A DNA stretch of 64,000 nucleotides from positions 5,206,170 to 5,270,169 of the forward strand of contig CP154956.1 in assembly GCA_039621445.1 (NCBI GenBank). The letters run 5' to 3'. A model generated the notes under the pieces. It was not told the DNA's origin, searched no databases, and saw only the letters and a program-made list of their open reading frames with translations. Position 1 is the stretch's first letter; each line of letters begins with the position of its first letter. Below are positions 11,462 to 22,421 of the stretch, piece by piece. The DNA is from Euglena gracilis (taxonomy: Eukaryota; Euglenida; Euglenophyceae; Euglenales). A program made the position numbers and the translations under genes.

Positions 11462-11674
11462 CTGCGAGCATGCACCTGTGCCTGACCGAGAAAATGGCAA
11501 CAAAATCAAAAATGAAAAACATAACACACATATCAAATCTAAACGAACAAAAACCAAAACAGCCAAATAAGTTGACACATAAAAAATAGGAATGAATAAA
11601 ATAAATATGAATAAAAAATAAATATGCACATGTAAAGCCCCCATAAAGCTCCCCCAGGGAGTTGAAATTGCTGT

Positions 11675-11957
11675 TCAAATATAACCCCCCCCAATGTAAT
11701 GTTTGCGGGTGTCATGGTGTCATTCAAGGAAAAACCAGAAACATTTTGGGTGGATATGACAATTTTCTACCAGAATTCCTGCATTTTGGACAAAAATTGC
11801 ACACTTTTTGGGGGGGGACAGAAGGTACAAAACCAAACTTTGGTGAATAATAAGTATTTGACTGCGTTTGAAGGCTGCCATAATTTTCAATTTCCTCCCA
11901 AATGTAAAGCCTCCACCCCCCTGAGGGTCTTGAAAGCCCGCTTTATATTTATTTGGG
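11675..11957. mobile_element. Family G element (tttatatttattt)
   Basis: caaatataacccccccc at the left and gctttatatttatttggggg at the right are inverted. Interior ttggacaaaaattgcacac and ttgaaggctgcc resemble 9920-10010. Confidence 0.55.
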
Positions 11958-12060
11958 GGTTTGACATCAGTATGACATGGATATTTTACACGTCGCGGTA
12001 TTGTTAGCATGTTGTTGGCAGTTCCATGACCTGTCACATCACCACAACAGGTCATCCCCC

Positions 12061-12334
12061 TACCTACCTCCCCCCCCTCCGGGAAACTGTCACCTGACAG
12101 GTTGGCCAGTACCGAGGACCCTGACAACTTCCTATACTGACAGGTTGGCCGGTACCGGGGACCCTGACAGTTTCCCGGGCGGGACCCTGACAGTTTCCCG
12201 GGTAGGGCATTTCAAGGGGAAGTCAATGAAAAATGACCCTGACAGGTTGGCTGGTACCGGGGACCCTGACAGTTTCCCGGGCGGGACCCCGACAGGTTCT
12301 CGGGCATGACAGTTTCCCGGGGGGGGGGTAGGTA
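12061..12334. mobile_element. Inverted-repeat element, family B (gacagtttcccggg), copy 1
   Basis: Ends TACCTACCTCCCCCC with CGGGAAACTGTCA, mirrored by TGACAGTTTCCCGGG and GGTAGGTA. The interior repeats gacaggttggccggtaccgg and gacagtttcccgggcgggac several times. It follows the copy breakpoint closely, and the second copy is at 41973-42250. Confidence 0.8.
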
Positions 12335-13759
12335 TCCATTCAGCACAGGCGCCTGGCTGTCAGCCACATCCCCAGCTTCTGCAGCGGAGGGTGACAGACG
12401 GTAACGATTGGCACGCCGGATGCAGGCCAGGGGATGCGGTGGGGAGGGGGGGTGAAAAGGAAACCCAAGTGTTCGCCTCACTGCAACCGAATGGTGCGGC
12501 GGGTTGCGTTTGAGAGATTGGCCTTCGGAGTGTCGTGGGGTACCTGCCCAGTTTTTCATTTATTCCAGCAAAAAAGCCTCAAACAATAATGAAGAAAAAA
12601 GGATTGAAACATACGTTGGAGGTACCGTGCATCTGTGCACGACGTGTGTGTATGTGTGCTCCCTCTCCATATTGATGGGCGTGTGCGCACATTACCAAGC
12701 ACATGCCAAGGAACCGCACCCGACATGGACAATGGTGGTGACCCACCAAAATGAAGAGCCCCCCCCCCCCAGGGGGATGGTCAGGGCAGTGAATGACGTT
12801 TTTGTTGGGCAAGTATTAACTTTCCACATGAGATGGTCAATTGGGCCAAAATTGTCCATTGAAAGCTAGGTGTCACATAAAAGAGAATTGATATGTGAAT
12901 GTACTTGGACTACCAACTGGGGGCATGGAGGCTCGAGGAGGCCACCCTGGAAACATTTCATTTTATGCCCAAACCTATAAGGCCCCCCCCCCCTCCGGGT
13001 CTTTGAAGCCCTGCCCTGCTAGAAAGCCTGGGGTCACATCAGCGCGGGATTTATCCCTGCCTCCAGCTTCGGATGCCCAAATAGTGACCAGTCTGATTTC
13101 GACCCACCCTGGGGACGTCTGAGAGTGCCCCCCACTGTGTGCACTGCGGCTGTTCTTTGGTGCCTCTTCTCCCCTCTTCTGGCCTGGCGCCGTGTCCGCC
13201 TCTGGCCCTGTTGTCTGTGGTTGTGGGATGGCCGAAGCTTGGCGGGTCTTTCCTTGTTTACTTTGCTGGCCACCAAGCGTCCGCCAAGCACATACTCCAC
13301 AGTTAGGGGGGTGGTCTCCTTCACCAGTCCATGACGTCTGAGAGTGCCCCCCGGGGGGGTTTGGCTGCACCTGAAAAATTAGCCTGCCAGTAAGTGAATC
13401 TCTTGGAGATCCTCAATCTTCATCAGGGGACCAAAATTGCGGTTGGAACAGGGGGTGTTCGTTGAACCAGGGTGCTCGCCCCCGCCCCCCCCCCCCTCAT
13501 GAATGGAACCGGCAATAGGCTCCAGCACCCCCTGGGTCCATTCAGGGGGGGGGGTTCCAGAAGTCCGAGGAAAGGAAAGCACAACAAGAAAAAAAAAACG
13601 ACCCCAGTCATTCAGGTGGGAGGGCCTGTTTAATAAATAAACTTCAATTAATTTAATACGGTCCGTTTCGGGGGGGGTGGACCCTGTTGTCCACAAACCC
13701 GTTGGTGGGATTGACCCACCGCCCTCAGAGCCCTCCCCCCCCCCAAACCCCCCCAATAC

Positions 13760-13825
13760 CCGATGCTGCCGACCCCAGCCTGCCTGGGCCGCAGCGCAGA
13801 GGCACTCGCGCCCGGCCGGCTGGGA
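13760..13825 (-). CDS. Probable exon with clustered differences between the two copies
   Basis: A long pyrimidine tract (minus strand) ends at CCCAG, followed by an open GC-rich block up to a GTATTG donor at 13758-13759. In one frame it reads PSRPGASASALRPRQAGVGS, and a longer reading begins NSSDLLFVG. The second copy carries about eight substitutions within some 60 bases here, while flanking introns differ mostly in homopolymer length. Frame and start are uncertain. Confidence 0.4.
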
Positions 13826-13922
13826 CCCACGAAGAGGAGGTCGGAGGAGTTGGGGGCAGGGAGTCGGGAGGAAGGGGGCCCCCGGGGGCATTCCTACCCT
13901 CCAACCACGGGGACACTCCGAA

Positions 13923-14133
13923 CAGGGTTTTTTTTAAGAACGGGGGGGAGGGGGGTCCCCCCAACCCACCCACCCCCTGGGGGGGGTCCCGGGGACCCAC
14001 TCAATTTACCCCGAAAAAGGCTAAAAAATTGCAAAAAAATGCCAAAAATAGCAGCCTTTTCAAAAAATTTCGGCGCCGAAAAGTATAACCCCCCCCCCTC
14101 CGGGGGCGGCGGGACTAAAAAAAAAAACCCCTG
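13923..14133. mobile_element. hAT-like MITE, family A copy 1
   Basis: The ends CAGGGTTTTTTTTAAG and GACTAAAA...ACCCCTG are inverted. The flanks actccgaa and acgccgag match at 6 of 8 bases; in the second copy (43839-44049) the right flank is actccgag, 7 of 8. The interior has the G/C palindromes and the caaaaatagcag/tttcggcgccgaaaagtat motif shared by the family. No ORF. Confidence 0.8.
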
Positions 14134-14589
14134 ACGCCGAGCCAGCTCCCCCGACCGCTGGGACCAGAGCCCCAGTGAGCGAAGGGGCAAATGGCTGCGT
14201 TGTTCTCAGGCAACAATCCATGGGACAGGAAGACTGTCCAAAGTGCGAAATGCGTCCAAGGAATAACACCGAAGACTCAGAAATGCAACTCTAAATAAAA
14301 TAAAATAAAATAAAGCAAAACCAATGAAAGAATTGAGGTTTGTGAGGGTTGGAAATGGCGCAGATGAGCATTACTTGAAACCCACAGTCAATCCCATGGC
14401 ATTCTTCCATTCGCAACGTTCCAAAAAGCATTTGTGTTCAGCACACTGAACACAAATGTTTGAAATTTCAACTTTCACGAAATGTTCAGCCATCTCAAAA
14501 AATATTAAAATAACTTCGACTGGGGTTGAGCGTTGCAAACACAACCCTGCTTGCCATCCAAAGGTGTGCCAGCCAACCCACCGAGGGCG

Positions 14590-14760
14590 GTGTCGGCTGC
14601 CACACCAACACACAGCCAAAGCTGGCTTGGCGTGACAGTAGCCCACACCAACACACCGCTGAAGCCGCGTTGGCGTGGCGCGGATGCGGTGTTGGTGTGG
14701 CCGGCCGGCCACGCCAACACCGCGTCCGCCGGGCTGGCGTGTTGGTGTGGCGGACGCGGA
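14590..14760. repeat. CCACACCAACAC / GTGTTGGTGTGG inverted-repeat cluster
   Basis: Four or more copies of caccaacac in both orientations. The centre ggtgtggccggccggccac can form a long hairpin with gcggtgttggtgt and acgccaacaccgcg as arms. It lies immediately after the Cache-like exon. Repeated at 44506-44676. Confidence 0.8.
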
Positions 14761-14775
14761 AAACCGCCGGCCGGC

Positions 14776-14871
14776 CCCCTGGCCGAAGACGACGGCCACC
14801 AGCTGGGCAGCGCTCAGGGTCTCGAGGAACGCGTTGACGTCCGTGAAGAAGAAGTCGGACGCGGCCACCGC
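14776..14871 (-). CDS. Exon: Cache-like sensor core
   Basis: Reads AVAASDFFFTDVNAFLETLS followed by AAQLVAVVFGQ. The pattern G/A-V-x-A-x-D-x-x-L-x-D-x-N-x-F-L is characteristic of the strand and helix that follow the ligand pocket in double-Cache domains. The acceptor CTGAAG|GCG is present; the donor is not certain. A dense GGTGTTGG/CCAACACC inverted-repeat cluster (14590-14760) follows in the intron. Confidence 0.65.
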
Positions 14872-15584
14872 CTTCAGGGCGGGTGGCGAGCCGGTGGCAT
14901 GACCCGGGGGGCCACTTCCAGCTGGGGGGGATATGCAACAAAGGCCCTTCAAAATATGCCAAAATGCCAAAATGCAAAAAAATGGAAAAAAAATACAAAA
15001 ATGCAAAAAAATGGAAAAATGAAAAAAAATGTGACTCTTCACAAACCTTTCATTGTGCACATTACACAACTTGCATATCCCCCCTGCTTCCAAGAGCCAC
15101 AACCACTGTGTATTTGGGGACCTGGGGGAGGGTTGATGGTTGACACCCACCCACTCACTCACTCCCAAGGGGGGCCCTTAGGGTGAGGGCAGGGTATTAA
15201 GCGAGTGGGAAGGGGGGCAGGGGACGGGGGGGTTTGACCCCCCCCAGAAAACCCTGGCGTGCAGCACACATTTTTTCCTTTGAGGGGCTTCAAATAATAA
15301 CCCAGAATCGTCTTTTCGGGTCTTATTTTTTTTCAGAAATTGACAAAAGCAGACAATAAAAAACAATTTTTCTAGCAAAAAGCACCGGAGAAGAAAAAAT
15401 CGTCAGGGAGGTCCCGTATCCCCAACCTCTCCTGTCGGGACCCCCTAGGGGAGGGGCCAGGACCCCACTCCCTGTACAAAAACTAATGCTGACTTAATAC
15501 CTGCTTTTGGATCTTTGGCGCTTAATGGAGGAAACCCCACTGGGCACTGGGGGGGTGGAATTTCAGGTACCAACTGGTACCAAC

Positions 15585-15932
15585 TACCTCCCCCCTTGTC
15601 GTACGACTAGGTACCTGTAACCTGCAACCGGGGGTGGTCGTTAAAATGGGGGTGGTTGTTGTTCACAATATTGACCGATGCCAACGGGGACCTGAACTGT
15701 CGTCATGGGTACCGAAGGACCTTGCACAACCGGAAAGGCTTTCGAGCCATCGCTACGGGTGTACAAACCATGAGCGCCGGTGGCGAACAAAGAAAATGCC
15801 TGGAAAAAGGCGGCACACATGGATGCATCTCTACACAACCTCAAAAAACCAGCCTCTTTGCTGGTCCTGACCTGCAACCTGCGACCGGGGGGTGGTCGTT
15901 ATAGTGGGGTGGTCGTACGACAAGGGGGGGTA
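15585..15932. mobile_element. Family C element copy 3 (tcgtacgac variant)
   Basis: Ends TACCTCCCCCCTTGTCGTAC and GTACGACAAGGGGGGGTA are nearly perfect inverted repeats, with inner cctgcaaccgggggtggtcg repeated at both sides. Second copy at about 45546-45893. Confidence 0.75.
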
Positions 15933-16371
15933 CAGGGTTTCTGTTATTGGTACCCCCCTGCGTGCACTGTGGTGGTTTGTTTGGTGCCTTTTGTCCCTTC
16001 TTTTGGCCTGGAGCTGTTTTTCGCCTCTGGCCCCTTTGTCTGTGTGTGCGGAGGTGGCCGGAGCTTGGCGGGACGGGACTTACCTTCTTTCCTTGTTTAC
16101 TGCGCCGGTCACCAGGGCACATACTCCACTTTATCCACTTTAATTACCCCTCCCCCCCAGGGGAAAAAGGGTCAATTTGTTTATCGTTTAACTGCGATTC
16201 AAATGCCCCCCCCCCCCCGGAAGCTGTCACCAAACATGCCAGCGGGTACAAGGTGAGGTGAGAAGGGGAGGGGATGGGTGCCACTCTTGCTGGGCCATTC
16301 TTTTCCCAATGTGTTGGAACGAGAAAGAAAGATCACTGCCCCCCTCCTCCACTGAAAAGCCAGACCCCAAC

Positions 16372-16471
16372 GCGAATTGCGGCGCAGTCCCGATGCATGG
16401 GCGGAGTATATCGGGTACGAGAGGGTCACGGTCGGGGCGTGCGAGCGGACGTCGATGTACACCGCACTCAT
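16372..16471 (-). CDS. Exon: Cache-like strand VYIDVRSHAPTVTLSYPIY
   Basis: Reads MSAVYIDVRSHAPTVTLSYP followed by IYSAHASG. The pattern V-Y-x-D-x-x-x-x-x-P-x-x-T-x-S-x-P-x-Y is the hallmark of the central strands of dCache sensor domains, directly before the segment at 14.8 kb. The acceptor is GACGCAG|ATG and a possible donor GT is at 16370-16371. Pieces of the gacagtttcc element family lie on both sides (16205-16250 and 16612-16673). Confidence 0.65.
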
Positions 16472-16611
16472 CTGCGTCCGCATCAGGGGCCGTTGCGGAC
16501 CTGCACGGAGGCTTGGCACCTTTCAGGGGGTGGGGTGCCGGGCATAGGACTCAGAATAGACCCATAATACCACCCACCCACCCACCCTCCCACCTGCCCA
16601 CTGAGCAACCT

Positions 16612-16673
16612 GACAGTTTCCGGGGGGGACTTTGACAGGATCTCAGGCATGATGGTTCTCGGGGAGGGGGTAG
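16612..16673. mobile_element. Family B right-end fragment
   Basis: Reads ctgacagtttccggggggga, tttgacaggatctcaggcat and gatggttctcggggaggggg. A matching left-end fragment (ccccccggaagctgtcacc) is at 16205-16230, on the other side of the 16.4 kb exon. Second copy at about 46572-46633. Confidence 0.5.
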
Positions 16674-16856
16674 GTTGATAACCCCCTTGCCAATGAAGAA
16701 TTGTAGTGTCTTGCTCAGACGAAAAGTCAAACGTTCACAGGGGGTTTCACGTTTGGTTAAAAACGTTTTGGGCTTCAAGGATCAGAAACATGTTCATTTG
16801 CTCTGATTTGGAAACAATCAAAAAATGTCTGTTGGAATGACAAATTTTTCAAACGA

Positions 16857-17094
16857 ACCCCGGAGGTCACTTCCACTCTTCCAAAAACTGTGGCAGTTTC
16901 TTTATTTTTTTTTGGAAAACCAAGCAGTCACTACCCCGGCTGGCCACGTGAAAAAAATACCGAAAAATTTCCTGGATTCACTTTTGTGGCTATTTTGCCA
17001 ATACTCCCTACCCCCCCCCCCCCCCCCGAGCGGAGGGGGTCCGGCCAAAACCCAGTCAGTCACCCTGAAAAAAAACCAGTCACCCCCGCAGGAG
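16857..17094. mobile_element. Family D element copy 3
   Basis: Contains ggaggtcacttccactcttcc, aaaaccaagcagtcac and, after a C-run, cccagtcagtcaccctg and aaaccagtcaccc. The terminal attgctta motif is not preserved. Second copy at about 46817-47050. Confidence 0.5.
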
Positions 17095-17279
17095 AGCCAT
17101 TGACTGAATGATTCCTGGTTGCAATATTGACAAAAGGCGAATGAAAAACACCATTTGGCACTTGTGCACGTTTATAGCATTTTTTTTGACGTAAAAAGGG
17201 GGGGCTCCTGGTCGCTCAAAAAACCACAGGAAATGCAACCAAAATGCACGTTGAAATGCAACCCGGGGGAGGGGATTTG

Positions 17280-17357
17280 CAGATGTTTGAGGAGGTTGAG
17301 AATCCCGGAACGTTCCAACACATCCGTCGCAGCAACATGTCCAAGATGGGGACCCCG
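17280..17357 (-). CDS. Possible exon between Cache segments
   Basis: A GC-richer block after acceptor GGAGTGCAG. It reads RGPHLGHVAATDVLERSGIL in one frame, or SGVPILDMLLRRMCWNVPGF in another that would extend the cysteine-rich segment of the 19.0 kb exon. A 7-bp match (GGAGTGC) also occurs at the end of that exon. Frame and 3' boundary are undecided. Confidence 0.35.
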
Positions 17358-18064
17358 CTGCACTCCTGGCCCGGGGTTCTGGGCCAAAAACGGGGGGTCG
17401 AAAACGCTCATTTTCGGCTCGAAAACATTTTTTTTCCGGGTGCGGGAGGCCAAAAAAAACATGGCTTTGGGCAAAATTTGCTGATTTTCTCGACTCTTTT
17501 TTTTTTTTGTTGACACGGAAATGACCTGAAATGCATGGGTTTCGGGCCAAAAACAGGAGGCTGGGGGTCGAATAACGCTTATTTTCGGCTCGAAAACAGT
17601 CTTTTCTGGTGTGGGAAACCAAAAAACATCGTTCTGGGGATTTTTTTTGCGATTTCTTTCGAACAACCCGTCAGCCTCCCGCCCCCCCCCCCCGCCCTGC
17701 TCCCCCTCCCCCCCCACGTCACCCTGGCCCGGGGAGGCCACACGTTGCGGTGGACGGTGTACCACGCCCGGCAGCGGGGGTCAGGGCCAGGGCCCCCGCC
17801 ACACCTCAGAACACTCAACACAAAAAAAAAGCACGTGGGGGAAAATCGAAATCAAAAACCCCACAGTCCACTTCATGCATTTGGGGCATCCAGGGCTGAC
17901 TTTTGCATGGTTCGGAACATGTTGATTCCAAGGATTGCAACGCTTTGATCGAAACCAAATAGAAACAGGGGACGCATCCATATTGGTCCAGATGGTGCTT
18001 CACCCAGGAAAATTTGTGCTGTCATTTCATTCCGTATGCCTGATTCCCGGGACGCCCTGGGAAG

Positions 18065-18301
18065 CAGAGGTTTTTTTTCCAGGACCAGGGGGGGGTCAGG
18101 ACCCACCCACCCACCCACCCCCTGGGTCCAGGGGGAGGGGGCTCGGGGGGACCCACTTTTGGGGTCAGTTTTGGGGCCGAAAAGAATTTCGGTGCTTCGC
18201 GCCAAAAATAGAGGAAAACCCTGCTCCAGCAGGGTACCCACTCAGTCTGACCCCGGACCCACCCTCTCTCCCATGGGTCACAAAACTTAAAAAAATATCT
18301 G
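18065..18301. mobile_element. hAT-like MITE, family A copy 2
   Basis: Ends CAGAGGTTTTTTTTCC and CTTAAAAAAATATCTG. The 8-bp flanks ctgggaag and ctgggaaa differ at one base. Interior: CCCACCCACCC, then a GTCCAGGGGG palindrome and a cttcgcgcc hairpin. Second copy at 48086-48319 with the same flanks. Confidence 0.8.
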
Positions 18302-18955
18302 CTGGGAAAATGTGTTCTGACGGTCAGTACCAACAACTATCGAAATTGAAAGGTCGGCCGGCTACGGGGAATGCTGACACTTTTCCACTGACAGAATTTT
18401 GGGGCCGAAAATTTTCCAGGTGAGGACACCTGCCCCAGCAAGCTCTCACCTTCAGGCAGCTTGGTGGCCGAGAAAGCCAATGACGGGGCCCTGACAATGT
18501 GTGCAACTTGTACTGACAGGTTGGACACCACAAGCGACTGTGTGTGTTTCCTAGGCAGGACCTTAACACGACCATAAGGATGCCTAACCAGCGGTGCCAG
18601 CACCGCTGGGGCACCGCTTGACACCGCTGGGACAGGAATCTATGGAATAATATTGAGGGAAAAAATACGGGGATTTCCCAGAAGGAAACACGAAAGCATC
18701 TCGTTGTGACATAAGCTTCGGTAACATTTGTGGCCATCAAAAAAAACTGTATTGAACAAAAGCACATTTAAAACTTTGTGCTAAAAAAAAAGCAAGCCTT
18801 CCGTCCCAGCAGTGTCAAGCGGTGCCAGCGGTGTCGGCACCGCTTTTTAGGCATCCCCCATGGGTGTTTCCCAAGAAGCAGCGACGCAAGGTTTCCCAAC
18901 CGGAGCCCACATGCCACGCTGCGGCGCAGCGCGGGGGCCCTGGGCGAAGCCGCAC

Positions 18956-19102
18956 TCCCCGCGGCAGTCCGGGTACTCCATCGCCGTGCCGTTGGCACAC
19001 GTCACGTTCATGAAGGTGGAGTTGGACCCGGCCACGCAGGACTCCCGGTACGCCGCGAAGTCGAGGCTGGTGAGGCTGTGGGCTGGCCGGGCTGGAGATG
19101 GG
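18956..19102 (-). CDS. Exon: extracellular cysteine-containing segment
   Basis: Reads SLDFAAYRESCVAGSNSTFM followed by NVTCANGTAMEYPDCRGE. The acceptor CTTCCGCAG|CCC has a good pyrimidine tract. Four Cys in view and three sequons (NST, NVT, NGT) argue for an extracellular, disulphide-bonded region. The donor is most simply GGGGA|GTGCGG. In the second copy this exon has an inserted base and other indels that break the frame (see 49374-49526). Confidence 0.7.
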
Positions 19103-19897
19103 CTGCGGAAGAAAGAAACCTAAAAGAAAGCCGGGGGCCCCATGCCACCAAGGGACCCGTGGGGGTGGGCACTTTTCCCCAGGCCCAAATCCACCCCCCG
19201 CGTTTCAGAAAATCCACCCATGCAGTACCCCCCCCCCCCCCTGCGTCCACCCACCCACCCACCCATGCAACACCCAACCCACGCAAAATCATCCACAAAC
19301 CCATGAAAATTTTCCGGCCTGTTCTTTGCCCAAAACTCGACCCCCCCAGGGTTCGAAAATGCCCTACCCACCCCCCCTCCTGCCCATAGCATCTAGCCCC
19401 CCCCAGGTGCGCTATGGGTGCGGTGCAGGGGGGGGGTGCGCACTTAAAAAGAAGCCTGAACCCACCTCTGGGGAGAGGGATCACACAGGCTGGGGGCTGA
19501 CAAAATCAGACCCCAAATTTTAAGACCAGGGTTTGATTAGTGCTGAGCTCTTTGAAGGGAAGAAGAGCAATCATATCTCCCCCAATTCTCTCATCTGTAT
19601 CATCTGTATTTTTGCTCGGTCGGCCCAGGGGGTCTTTTTCGGTGGGTTAAAAATAAAACAAAAACATATATTATATCGTAAACAGCAAATAGCAAAAAAA
19701 AAGAAGTGATAACTTGTTCTGTTCAGCTAAATTTCAACATAAAATAAACTTACAGTTCAGTTTTATAAGGCAAACTAGCCCACCCCCCCCCCCCCCCGTG
19801 CCCCAGACCCCATGTCTGGGGTCAGCATGTCACACATGTGTGCTAGCGGATCAGATTCCAAACAGAAAACCAGCTGAGGTTCGTGACTCACAATAAC

Positions 19898-20082
19898 CTG
19901 GAAATCGGTGCGGGGGGACGATCACCCCGTCCAGGCCCGAGCGGTAGGGCGGCCACTGGTAGAAAATGGCGTTCTCCGCCCCGGGGCCCGCCGGCTGCTT
20001 GTACAGGATGGCCGCCACGCTGTTCATGTCGCACAGCAGATCGTCGCCGTTCTCGGCGCCGACCACAGCCGGGGCCACCGAC
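19898..20082 (-). CDS. Exon: extracellular sensor segment with FYQWPPYRSG motif
   Basis: A 185-nt exon with acceptor ATGGCAG|GTC and donor TTTCCAG|GTTATT. It reads SVAPAVVGAENGDDLLCDMN, SVAAILYKQPAGPGAENAIF, then YQWPPYRSGLDGVIVPPHRF. The coding sequence is GC-rich against an AT-rich intron downstream. I do not recognise a named domain. Its position before the Cache-like strands suggests the N-terminal part of the same sensor fold. Confidence 0.75.
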
Positions 20083-20519
20083 CTGCCATTGCTCCCCCGG
20101 TCCCCAGGGTCGTTCCGGACCCCCCTCTGCTCCAGATCCCACTTTTGGGTTTGAAAATCAATTTTTGTTTGCATTTTCGATGGCAACACACAGCAATGCT
20201 GTTATAACTATTTATAAACAAATATATAAATTTACACACACACATATACACTCACATAAATACATGTCATTTATTGTAAAAATATTTTGCAAATATTTCA
20301 GCGGCACGCTGTCTTTCGGTCTGGCCGTTTTTTGGGGGGGGGTTCCTGGCCGTTTTTTTTTTGGGTTCATTTTGGACCATGCCACTGCTTATGGGGGAGG
20401 GGGGGAGTGTGCCCCCCTCCCCCCCCCCCCTGCTCTGGCCCACAGGGTCCAAAAAAAGAACCTGATCCTGGCTTCATCCCTTCTCCACGGGTGGCTGAGC
20501 TAACATATGTAAAAACCCC

Positions 20520-20718
20520 TCCCAAATAACACCCCCCCCCCCAAATAACACACCCCCCTTGGGGGCCGATTTCGAGCGCCCAAATAACACCCCCCTGTTT
20601 TCCTTTGGTTTTGCATGTAAAAATAGCACCCCCCCCCAAATAACACCCCCCCCCCCCTTGGGGCCCCAGTTCGGGTGCCCAAATAACACACCGGGGGGGG
20701 GTGTTATTTGGGGGGGTT
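20520..20718. mobile_element. Family E element (aaataacacccccc)
   Basis: CCCAAATAACACCCCCC at the left is mirrored by GGGGGGTGTTATTTGGGG at the right, with three internal aaataacac tips. Second copy at about 50955-51150. Confidence 0.7.
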
Positions 20719-21518
20719 TACACCTTTCCATTATACTTATTATTATTTGACCCCCCCCAACTCACCCTGCCGTTGACCTTACCAGCAAGAACACCGCGAC
20801 TTCCGAAAAAAGAGTGCCTCACTACGTTGGGCCGATGGATATTGACCCTGGGGGTAGGAGGGTGAAAAAAGCAACATGGACCCTCAAAAAACGCGACACA
20901 AAAAAAAAGCGCACAAAATCTCAAGCAAACACAAAACACAAAAAAACACAAATTGCACATGAAATCCTTTAGGAGCTCTCCCGGGATGTACACTTTTCAC
21001 ACGAGAGGAGTTAAAAAAATTTCGGCTCCAATGGGTAAAACTTTGTATTTTTCATTTGCATTTTGCATAAAACTATTGCATTTGTTTGACCAAAAAAATG
21101 AAAAAAATTGACAAAATTTTGGGTCTCGGGGGGAAAATCGAGGACTTTTTCATTTGTAGTCAAAAATTTTCCCAAAAAATCGAAAAATTGCTGGGAGAAA
21201 AAACACAAAAAACCCCGCAAAAACCACAATTTTTGCCAAAGTCGAAAAACGCAAAAAAAGGCATTTGCGTTCCCCCTGCTGGGGGTCCAGACTCCCCCGT
21301 GAGACCCTGGGGGGGGGTCCGGACCCTGAGGACAAAAAAAAACTCCATCTCCTGTCACTGCGTCTTAGATGCCAGAAATTTAAGTTTACAGCCATAAAGG
21401 CGGGACATCATTTGGCCAGCCAAAATAGGGCCTTTGGGGGTGAATACTTGGAGGGGGTTTTGACTGGGGGGAAAAATCAATGGCGCACCTCCCCCCTGGC
21501 TAAGACACACCTTGTCGT

Positions 21519-21559
<41 letters not shown>

Positions 21560-22050
21560 TACACCTACACACACCGTGTCAACGACGGACGTGACCTGGG
21601 GTTTTCCGCTTAAATACCAAACGTTTAAAGGTGTGTTAAAACCCCCTATCAAATGGTCTGGAATGGTCTGTTAGTCTGAAACATTCCTGAAGCACGTGAA
21701 GCACCACAAAGTGGGGGTCAAAATGATGAAAAAAATCGTGTTAATGCAGCGTGTGCGTGCACGTGTGTGCCCGTGTATGCGTGCGTGTGTGTGTTTGCCC
21801 AGTGGGGGGGTCAAAAACTCCCAAGGGTTCAACGTCAAGAGGCTGTCACGTCTCCTCTTGACCCAGAGGATGACCCAGGATCCCCCCCAACAGGTCAAAG
21901 TTTTCTTCGGGCCTCTCGCTCTACGCCGGGTAGCCGGAGGACGGGTCATTGCTGGAGAGTCCCCCCCCTTCTGTCAGTGTGTCGTCTCAATGTGTCAGGC
22001 CCCGTCTCAGGCTTGGGGGCCCATCTCATTGGGGGGTCGGCGGGGCCCTG

Positions 22051-22151
22051 GCTGGCCGAGGTAGATGTTCTGCTGCAGCTCCGCGCTGGCGGCGCACAGC
22101 ACGCCGAGCAGGTTGCAGGTGGCGTTGTCGAGGGGCTGGTCCGCCCGTCGG
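22051..22151 (-). CDS. Exon: extracellular helix
   Basis: Reads RRADQPLDNATCNLLGVLCA followed by ASAELQQNIYLGQ. The acceptor CCTCAG|CCG is in phase with the upstream exon (a split His codon). It carries sequon NAT and two Cys. No GT is visible directly after LGQP, so the donor is unresolved. A hAT-like element with CAGGG ends starts 64 bp upstream of the exon (22215). Confidence 0.65.
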
Positions 22152-22214
22152 CTGAGGTCCATCAGCCCCCCGGCAGTGGCCCGCCCGGCGGCCGGGCGTG
22201 AGCACACCGGGAAG

Positions 22215-22421
22215 CAGGGTTTTTTTTGTTAAAGAGCAGGGGGGTCACCCCCACCCACCCACCCCCTGGGGAGGGGAGTTCCGGGGGACCCACTCGCTTT
22301 CCCCCGAGAAAGGCCAAAATCGCGAAAAATGCTAAAAATAGCACCTTTTTCGAAAAAAATATATCCCACCTCCCTGGGGGACCCCCCCCCCCGGGGGGGT
22401 TGGAGACTAAGAAAACCCCTG
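22215..22421. mobile_element. hAT-like MITE, family A copy 3
   Basis: Ends CAGGGTTTTTTTTGTTAAAG and GAGACTAAGAAAACCCCTG. Flanks ccgggaag and ggggaaag match only partly. It lies 64 bp upstream (minus-strand sense) of an exon. Second copy at 52645-52850. Confidence 0.75.

Noticed and set aside
16475-18945. 8-bp repeat gagtgcgg shared by the 19.0 and 16.4 kb exon edges as an introner duplication
   Set aside because: The two occurrences are in different codon phases, so splicing at the repeat would shift the frame; probably coincidence.
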